64,000 bases of DNA from contig NC_133236.1 of the NCBI RefSeq assembly GCF_040436345.1, forward strand, positions 10,008,165 through 10,072,164, written 5' to 3'. The notes beneath the pieces were generated by a model. That model did no database searches. It saw nothing but the letters and a program-made list of their open reading frames with translations, and was not told the DNA's origin. Source of the DNA: Pagrus major. Taxonomy: Eukaryota > Chordata > Actinopteri > Spariformes > Sparidae. Position numbers and translations under genes: made by a program. Below, one piece after another: positions 58,147 through 64,000 of the stretch (the stretch's first letter is position 1; each line of letters opens with the position of its first letter).

Positions 58147-61100
58147 ATGGACTCAGCAGAGGCGGAACAACTGACAGGGCTCTTGCAAGCTCAGGAAGCC
58201 CGCATCTCCCGACAGGAAGAGTTCCAGACGGCTATGGCTGCGCATATGGGTCAACTCACGTCCCAACTACACGAGCTGGTTTCGCAATTTCCTCGACCCA
58301 CCACCCCGGCTCCCGTAGCTGCTCCGCCCACGCCTCATGCCGGAGCAGGAAGTAAGTTGGCTCCACCAGCGCAGTATTCAGGTGAACCAGGACTATGTAA
58401 AACTTTTCTCATAGACTGCTCAATTCACTTCGAATTAACCCCCCATGCTTTCCCTACTGATCGGTCGAAGATCGCGTTCATGATCTCGCACCTGACTGGG
58501 CGAGCCAAAGCCTGGGCATCGGCAGAGTGGGGCCGGTGCTCTCCGATCTGCAGCTCCCACACAGATTTCCAGGCGGCATTAAAACGCACCTTTGATCCCG
58601 TGACGGACGACCGGGAGAAAGCACAGGAGCTGAGTGGGCTGAGACAAGGCAGCGACTCTGTGTGTGACTACGCCATCCGTTTCCGCACTCTTTCGGCAGA
58701 AAGCGGGTGGAACTCCACGGCTCTCTATGATGTGTTTTTGAAGGGGCTGGCAGCCCCGATCCAAGATCTCCTGGTTCCTCTAGATTTACCCGCAGGCTTG
58801 GACGATCTTATCGCTCTCGCAATCCGGACGGACAACCGACTCAGACAGCTCAGACGACACCGGAGCGACAGGACTGTGATGACCGGAGGAGCCCCGCCCT
58901 CGCAAACACAAGGCTGGCCAGCTCTCCACCGCTCCCCGTCGGAGCCGCGTAATAACTCCCCCGCGGAGGAAGAAGGGGACCCCATGCAGCTGGGCAGAGC
59001 CAGACTGACACCAGAGGAGCGACGGAGACGGCAACTAGAAGGAAGGTGCTTCTACTGCGGGGAGGCGGGTCACCTCGTCATAACCTGCCCAGCCAAGCGA
59101 CCCAAGACGGTGAGTCAAATCACGGCTTCAGGCCCCGTCACACGCACTCTCACCAAAGTGAAGTTATTGCATCACACTGTCACCAATCTTGGGGCACTCA
59201 TAGACTCAGGAGCCGATGAGAGTTTGATGGACTGGGGGTTAGCCGAAGAAATGGACATAAGATCAGAACTTTTAGCTAAGCCCATCAGGGCTCGAGCTCT
59301 AGATGGGAAAGAACTGTTTTCCATCACTCATATCACTGAACCTCTCCACATGCAGATTAAGGACCACAGGGAGCATATTCGCTTCTATTTATTCAAAGCC
59401 TCCACTCACACACTGATCTTGGGACAACCGTGGCTTTTTCGCCACAACCCCCAGGTAGACTGGAGGACTGGAGAAATCCTAGGATGGGGGGAGGATTGTA
59501 TTAAAGACTGTCTTTTTAGTCTAGCCCAGAGCAGTAAGGTAGCTGAGGTTAACCTGTTTTCTGTCAACCCTGCCACAGAAGCCGAATATCCGGACTTAAA
59601 CTCGGTGCCTTCCTGCTACCATCAGCTCCGTGAGGTTTTTAGTAAGACCAAAGCCATGTCTCTTCCTCCACACCGGCCATACGACTGCGCCATTGACCTT
59701 CTTCCAGGTTCCACCATACCCAAGGGCCGCCTGTACTCAGTCTCCGGACCGGAGAGAGAGGCCATGAGAGAATATCTCACCACCTCCATAAAGGCAGGGC
59801 TAATCCGTCCCTCGTCATCGCCAGCAGGTGCCGGATTCTTTTTTGTGGACAAAAAGGATGGGTCCCTAAGACCGTGCATAGACTATAGTCCTCTCAATGA
59901 CATTACAATAAAGAACCGTTACCCTCTCCCTCTCATGTCTTCTGTTTTTGACAAACTCCAGCAGGCCAAGGTGTTCACCAAGTTAGACCTCCGCAATGCC
60001 TATCACCTGATTCGCATAAGAGAGGGGGACGAGTGGAAAACTGGATTCAACACCCCTAGTGGCCACTATGAGTATCTGGTCATGCCATTCGGACTCACCA
60101 ACGCCCCTGCCGTTTTTCAAGCCATGATTAATGATGTATTGAGAGATTTCCTTGACCTTTTTGTCTACGTGTATTTAGACGACATTTTAATTTACTCCCC
60201 AGACATTGACACACACCAAGACCACGTGACCAGAGTTCTGAAAAGACTGTTAGAGAACAATCTGTATGTCAAAGCAGAGAAAAGTGTGTTTCATGCCGAC
60301 ACCGTCTCCTTCCTGGGCTTCATTGTAGCCCCTGGGAGAGTACAGATGGACCCGGCTAAAATTAGCGCTGTAGCTGAGTGGCCTACACCAGATAGCCGCA
60401 AGAAGGTTCAGCAGTTCTTGGGATTTGCTAACTTTTACAGGCGGTTTATCAGAGGCTTTAGCGCAATAGCTGCTCCCCTCCATGCTCTTACCTCCACCCA
60501 GGTGCAGTTCCGCTGGTCGCCAGAGGCAGAGAGGGCTTTCCAGGACCTCAAGAAGCGTTTCACTTCTGCTCCCATCCTCACCATGCCAGATCCACAACGC
60601 CAGTTTGTAGTAGAAGTGGACGCCTCCAATCAAGGGGTTGGGGCCATTCTCTCTCAACGTTCGGAACAGGATGGGAAGATGCACCCCTGCGCCTTCCTGT
60701 CGCGTCGACTGTCCAAGGCTGAACGGAACTATGATGTCGGTAATCGGGAGCTGTTGGCGGTGAAACTCGCCCTAGAGGAGTGGAGACATTGGCTGGAGGG
60801 GGCCAACCATCCATTCATAGTCTGGACGGACCATAAGAATTTAGAATATATCAGAAAAGCTAAGAGACTCAATTCTCGCCAGGCCAGGTGGGCGCTGTTC
60901 TTTAACCGCTTTTCCTTTTCCCTCTCTTACAGGCCGGGGTCCCGGAACGTCAAGCCAGACGTCCTCTCTCGACTATTCGACCCCGCGCCTGTTGCCAAGG
61001 AGCCTGAGACCATCCTTCCACTAACCCGTGTGGTTGGAGCGGTGACTTGGCAGATAGAAGATGAGGTGAAGCAGGCTAATGGTGGAGACCCGTCACCTAG

Positions 61101-61428
61101 TGGGTGCCCAGATAATCGCTTGTTTGTCCCCGTTGAGTTGCGCCCACAGGTGATCCACTGGGCTCATACCTCACTGCTTTCATGCCATCCGGGAGTTCGG
61201 AGGACGATGTTCGCCATCTCTCGGCGGTTCTGGTGGCCATCCATGGAGCCGAGGTTCGGGAGTACGTGGAGGCATGTTCGGTCTGTGCTCGAAACAAGAC
61301 GTCCTCCGGGACCCGCATGGGCCTACTGCAGCCACTCCCTATCCCCTCCAGACCGTGGTCCGACATATCCATGGACTTCGTCACGGGGCTCCCGGTATCC
61401 CAAGGTAATACCACGGTCCTCACAGTAG
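58147..61428 (+). CDS. Gag-Pol polyprotein of the chromovirus (truncated by frameshift)
   Basis: A single 1,093-codon frame starts 17 bases after the 5' LTR. Gag fills about residues 1-290. A zinc knuckle [14 protein letters not shown] lies at 301-314 (C-x2-C-x4-H-x4-C). The protease has LIDSGA with catalytic D353. The reverse transcriptase has KLDLRNAY (D614) and YLDDILIY (D678, D679). RNase H begins with VEVDAS (D825). The frame then enters the integrase N-terminal zinc domain ([10 protein letters not shown]) and loses its sense after WWPSME near 61245, ending 60 codons later. Fusion of gag and pol in one frame, without a frameshift between them, is typical of the Tf1/sushi group. The products would form cytoplasmic particles and copy RNA into DNA. 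The enzymes upstream of the break look intact. Confidence 0.93.
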   Translation: MDSAEAEQLTGLLQAQEARISRQEEFQTAMAAHMGQLTSQLHELVSQFPRPTTPAPVAAPPTPHAGAGSKLAPPAQYSGEPGLCKTFLIDCSIHFELTPHAFPTDRSKIAFMISHLTGRAKAWASAEWGRCSPICSSHTDFQAALKRTFDPVTDDREKAQELSGLRQGSDSVCDYAIRFRTLSAESGWNSTALYDVFLKGLAAPIQDLLVPLDLPAGLDDLIALAIRTDNRLRQLRRHRSDRTVMTGGAPPSQTQGWPALHRSPSEPRNNSPAEEEGDPMQLGRARLTPEERRRRQLEGRCFYCGEAGHLVITCPAKRPKTVSQITASGPVTRTLTKVKLLHHTVTNLGALIDSGADESLMDWGLAEEMDIRSELLAKPIRARALDGKELFSITHITEPLHMQIKDHREHIRFYLFKASTHTLILGQPWLFRHNPQVDWRTGEILGWGEDCIKDCLFSLAQSSKVAEVNLFSVNPATEAEYPDLNSVPSCYHQLREVFSKTKAMSLPPHRPYDCAIDLLPGSTIPKGRLYSVSGPEREAMREYLTTSIKAGLIRPSSSPAGAGFFFVDKKDGSLRPCIDYSPLNDITIKNRYPLPLMSSVFDKLQQAKVFTKLDLRNAYHLIRIREGDEWKTGFNTPSGHYEYLVMPFGLTNAPAVFQAMINDVLRDFLDLFVYVYLDDILIYSPDIDTHQDHVTRVLKRLLENNLYVKAEKSVFHADTVSFLGFIVAPGRVQMDPAKISAVAEWPTPDSRKKVQQFLGFANFYRRFIRGFSAIAAPLHALTSTQVQFRWSPEAERAFQDLKKRFTSAPILTMPDPQRQFVVEVDASNQGVGAILSQRSEQDGKMHPCAFLSRRLSKAERNYDVGNRELLAVKLALEEWRHWLEGANHPFIVWTDHKNLEYIRKAKRLNSRQARWALFFNRFSFSLSYRPGSRNVKPDVLSRLFDPAPVAKEPETILPLTRVVGAVTWQIEDEVKQANGGDPSPSGCPDNRLFVPVELRPQVIHWAHTSLLSCHPGVRRTMFAISRRFWWPSMEPRFGSTWRHVRSVLETRRPPGPAWAYCSHSLSPPDRGPTYPWTSSRGSRYPKVIPRSSQ

Positions 61429-62459
61429 TGGACCGGTTTACCAAAATGGTCAGATTCATTGCCCTGCCTAAGCTGCCCTCCGCCAAGGAGATGGCAGAAA
61501 TCATGATGACCAGTGTTTTCAGGGTTCATGGATTCCCTAAGGACATCGTCTCTGACCGGGGGCCCCAGTTCGTGTCCCGGTTCTGGAGGGAGTTTTGCGG
61601 GCTCATTGGAGCTAAGGCCAGCCTGACCTCGGGCTACCACCCGGAGGCCAACGGCCAGACCGAACGCCTAAATCAACAACTGGAAACCGGCCTCCGGTGC
61701 CTGGTCTCCCAGAACCCCTCAACATGGAGCAAACACCTGGTCTGGGTTGAGTATGCACATAATTCATTGCCAACATCTGCCACAGGTTTCTCTCCCTTTA
61801 AATGTGCTTATGGTTTTCAACCCCCAGTCTTTCCAGACAATGAGTTGGAGGTATCGGTCCCCTCCGCCCATGCCATGGTCCGACGTTGCCGCCGCATCTG
61901 GGCAGCAGCCCGCCAGGTGCTGATCCGACAGGGAGATCGGGTCAAGAAGGCGGCAGACCGAAAGAGACGGCCAGCTCCCGCATATCAGCCTGGACAGAGA
62001 GTGTGGCTTTCAGCCAAGGACTTGCACCTGAAGGTTCCCTCCAAGAAGCTGGCACCACGGTTCGTGGGCCCGTTTCCTGTCACCAGAGTCATTGGCCCCG
62101 CAGCAGTACGCCTCCGTCTGCCCCGGTCCCTCCGCGTACACCCGACCTTCCATGTCAGCCAGGTGAAACCATTCAAAGAAAGCCCTATGGTTCCGGCCGC
62201 CACGCCCCCCCCGCCACCCGAGGTAGTCGATGGGGGCCCGGTGTACAAGGTTAAGCAGCTGTTGGCGGTACGCAACCGGGGCCGGGGCAGACAGTACCTA
62301 GTGGACTGGGTAGGTTACGGACCGGAGGAGAGACAGTGGGTCCCCTCTCGACACATCATGGACCCCACCCTCATTGATGATTTTCATAGAGACCATTCTG
62401 AACAGTCTGGGCCGTCAGGAGTCGGCCCTAGAGGGAGGGGTACTGTCACACCGCGGTGA
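61243..62459 (+). pseudogene. Integrase and chromodomain part of Pol, displaced frame
   Basis: The Pol reading continues in another frame from about 61245 to a TGA at 62457-62459, 16 bases inside the 3' LTR. An open frame with an ATG at 61182 exists, but its first 22 residues are out of register and not integrase-like. It contains the CSVCARN half of the zinc domain, then the catalytic triad: D in SMDFVTG, D in VSDRGPQF and E in NGQTERLN, the last two separated by 35 residues. A C-terminal chromodomain follows ([29 protein letters not shown]), which in chromoviruses guides insertion to marked chromatin. One base lost, or two gained, between 61243 and 61252 explains the break. A sequencing error is possible. 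Confidence 0.85.
62429..62443 (+). promoter_or_regulatory. Polypurine tract before the 3' LTR
   Basis: A purine run, AGAGGGAGGGG, ends three bases before the 3' LTR, where the plus-strand primer of LTR retrotransposons is expected. The intervening TAC is unusual, as the tract normally abuts the LTR. Confidence 0.65.
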
Positions 62460-63188
62460 GGGGTGTCTCGTCTGGGGATTTTTGTCTTGTGAATTTCATG
62501 AAAAGTAACTCTCCTCTCGTTTCAGGTCACTTGCCCTTCCTCTTGTGTCACCGGTCTGACGTCTCCCCTGATCCCTGATTGTTTTCACCTGGTCCCCAAT
62601 TACCCTCTTGTGCTTAAAGTCTGCGTCTGCATGTTGTCCTGTGCCAGAGTATCATGTTCGTTCGTGTGTCTCCAGCTCCCATGGTCCATGTCTACGTCAA
62701 GTGTTCTTCTACAGAGTCTAAGTTGGTATTCTTGTTTTTCTTTCCTCCTCTTAAGAAGAGTGATTTTGAGTTGTAGTTTTTTTCTAAGCAGTATTAAGAT
62801 AGCCTTGATTTATAGCCTTTTTCTTTTCCCTCTCTTGAGGGGTTTTTTGTTCATAGTATTTATTTTTTGTTTCCTAGATTTAGAGTAGAATAAAGTTTTG
62901 TAAATTCCTGAACCTCCCTTGTGTGGAGCGCTTTATGTTGTTTGAGATTTCATAGCTAAGAATCCTCGAAAGAGTAGATTAGTTTATTCAGGTTTTTGTT
63001 TCCTCTTCGGAGTGATTTTCTGTTATTTATTTTGTTCTCCCTGTTAATTACCTAGAGAAGTTGAAGTTGATAGCCGGTTTTGTTTATCACTCGTTTCTTA
63101 AGAGCCGTGAAGCAATTCAAAGAAATAAAACCTGCTTGATCTGCATAACCCTCTGCATCTGAGTCCTTCTTTAAGTCCAGGCCTGACA
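62444..63188 (+). repeat. 3' LTR
   Basis: Identical in length and, by eye, in every base to the 5' LTR. Its first 16 bases also carry the end of the Pol reading frame. Confidence 0.95.
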
Positions 63189-63193
63189 CATAC

Positions 63194-63748
63194 GGCATGA
63201 AAAACCTCCAGACCACAGGTGAAGTATTGTAACTGTCCAGTTGAACAGCACATATTGTGGAGGCTTGATGCTGCTGTTGTACCCACATTCTCATCAAAAC
63301 ACTTCCCCTTTATTTTTCTGAGAAAAATAAGTTCAGAGAAAGAAGGAGGAACCAACAGGCCTCAGACCACTAACATATGTGTGAAACACGTCAGTGTCAT
63401 AAATACACCGTGGGACTGGACACAGTGTGAACTTGAGACTCAATAAGAGTCTTCATATAGTTTGTTTGTTACAGCCTTAGATTGACTCAAACATTTTCCT
63501 TTGTCTTGTAATCAGTGACTTTGTCTTCTTCACTCGCTCATTCCAGTTTCACAGGATCTTTGTCGGGCTGCTGTGACCTCTGACCTCTTCACTGATGGCT
63601 GCATCTCATGTTGCTGATCAAGAGTTTGTGGTTGCTGTCAGTCACTGTGGATGAGAGAAAACTACATTTATAACCTGTAAAAGTGGAAATTGTGAAATTT
63701 ACAAGAAATTCAGTGAGATAAAAATCTAGAACAGACTAAAATTAAGAA
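63194..63748. other. Spacer between retrotransposon and gene F; no gene seen
   Basis: No exon recognised. From about 63680 the sequence becomes nearly identical to that upstream of gene E (from about 51995), which marks the left border of the F/E duplication. Confidence 0.5.
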
Positions 63749-63783
63749 TGAAGAAGTGACATCATACAAACCACAGGAAGTAG
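63749..63783 (+). promoter_or_regulatory. ETS-like upstream block of gene F
   Basis: GAAGAAGTGACATCATACAA and CCACAGGAAGTAGG end about 87 bp before the ATG, as in gene E. Confidence 0.4.
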
Positions 63784-63869
63784 GTGCAGCTTCTCTCGAC
63801 TAAAGCACGACTTTAGAAACTCAGATGATCATAAGAACAGAGACAGAAGAAGGAGAGAGACAGAGAATC

Positions 63870-63933
63870 ATGATGGTCGAGTTCAAATGGATTCAAATGT
63901 CTTTATTTCTTACAGCGATGCTTCAGTTTACAG
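63870..63933 (+). CDS. Gene F: first exon (signal peptide) of another Ig-receptor paralogue, cut by window end
   Basis: The 64-nt exon encodes the same 21 residues as exon 1 of gene E (MMVEFKWIQMSLFLTAMLQFT) and ends at ACAG|GTAAGA. The following intron sequence to position 64000 is also nearly identical to intron 1 of gene E. A V-domain exon is expected about 200 bp beyond the exon, outside the window. Confidence 0.75.
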
Positions 63934-64000
63934 GTAAGAAGACGTATATCACATATAGAAATGGAAGGTACATTGCAATAATGTACTTTATTAAATATAT

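Larger units (their letters stand above)
57386..63188 (+). mobile_element. Full-length Ty3/gypsy chromovirus (Tf1/sushi-like) LTR retrotransposon
   Basis: The element is 5,803 bp and is bounded by two 745-bp LTRs that start TGTCA and end TGACA. It is flanked by CATAC at 57381-57385 and 63189-63193, a 5-bp target duplication. The two LTRs showed no difference when read side by side, so the insertion is recent. The internal part encodes gag, protease, reverse transcriptase, RNase H, integrase and a C-terminal chromodomain in that order, the layout of vertebrate chromoviruses. No envelope frame is present. It sits in the spacer between genes E and F, in the same orientation, and does not break a visible exon. 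A frameshift near 61245 probably makes this copy non-autonomous. Confidence 0.95.

Noticed and set aside
61182-61245. ATG at 61182 as true start of a separate integrase protein
   Set aside because: Its first 22 residues are the out-of-frame reading of the zinc-domain coding sequence. The frames reflect a frameshift and not two genes.
58147-61428. Endogenous retrovirus with envelope
   Set aside because: There is no envelope frame. The domain order and chromodomain identify a Ty3/gypsy chromovirus retrotransposon.

Overview
The window is teleost nuclear DNA, probably from a percomorph. Genes are intron-rich with GT/AG junctions. Fish-type mobile DNA is dense (hAT-like MITEs, a tRNA-derived SINE, LINE tails, a chromodomain LTR retrotransposon). 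The two recognisable single-copy genes, pnrc1 and crip2, are vertebrate genes. All exon maps were made by reading splice sites and reading phase by eye; no alignment was run.

Layout. 1-3.7 kb: a possible last coding exon cut by the window edge, then repeat-rich DNA. 3.7-7.2 kb, minus strand: gene A, a membrane protein with one V-type Ig domain. 7.3-12.4 kb: repeats and MITEs. 12.4-15.6 kb, minus: pnrc1 (nuclear receptor coactivator), two coding exons. 15.6-20.0 kb: repeats, including a nested palindromic AT/CTCGAG-rich element at 17.5-18.9 kb. 20.0-31.8 kb, minus: crip2 (two LIM domains), eight coding exons. 32-37 kb: no gene seen; MITE, SINE and a duplicated block. 37.2-64 kb, plus: Ig-receptor genes B, C, D, E and the first exon of F. 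Between E and F lies a 5.8-kb Ty3/gypsy chromovirus (57386-63188) with identical 745-bp LTRs.

The Ig genes are one paralogous family. Each has a signal-peptide exon and a V exon. B-E then have a second Ig exon (A lacks it), followed by a Thr/Pro-rich stalk exon, a transmembrane exon, a 29-nt exon and a short cytoplasmic tail; the phase pattern is the same throughout. Both Ig domains carry two cysteines beyond the canonical pair. The tails of A, B and C have a Tyr-x-Asn motif; D and E have each lost it in a different way. Most genes have a shared upstream GATA/ETS-like block 75-90 bp before the ATG, which suggests leukocyte expression. D looks like a mosaic: its front is a near copy of C and its back a near copy of E. 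The cluster therefore seems to be evolving by tandem duplication and unequal exchange. Ligands and signalling outcome cannot be read from the sequence.

Points most worth a second look: the mosaic gene D and the divergent loss of the tail tyrosine motif; the predicted self-priming signal of the retrotransposon and the frameshift that splits its integrase; orphan promoter blocks behind D and E; and the nested palindrome with a transposase-like helix-turn-helix fragment.
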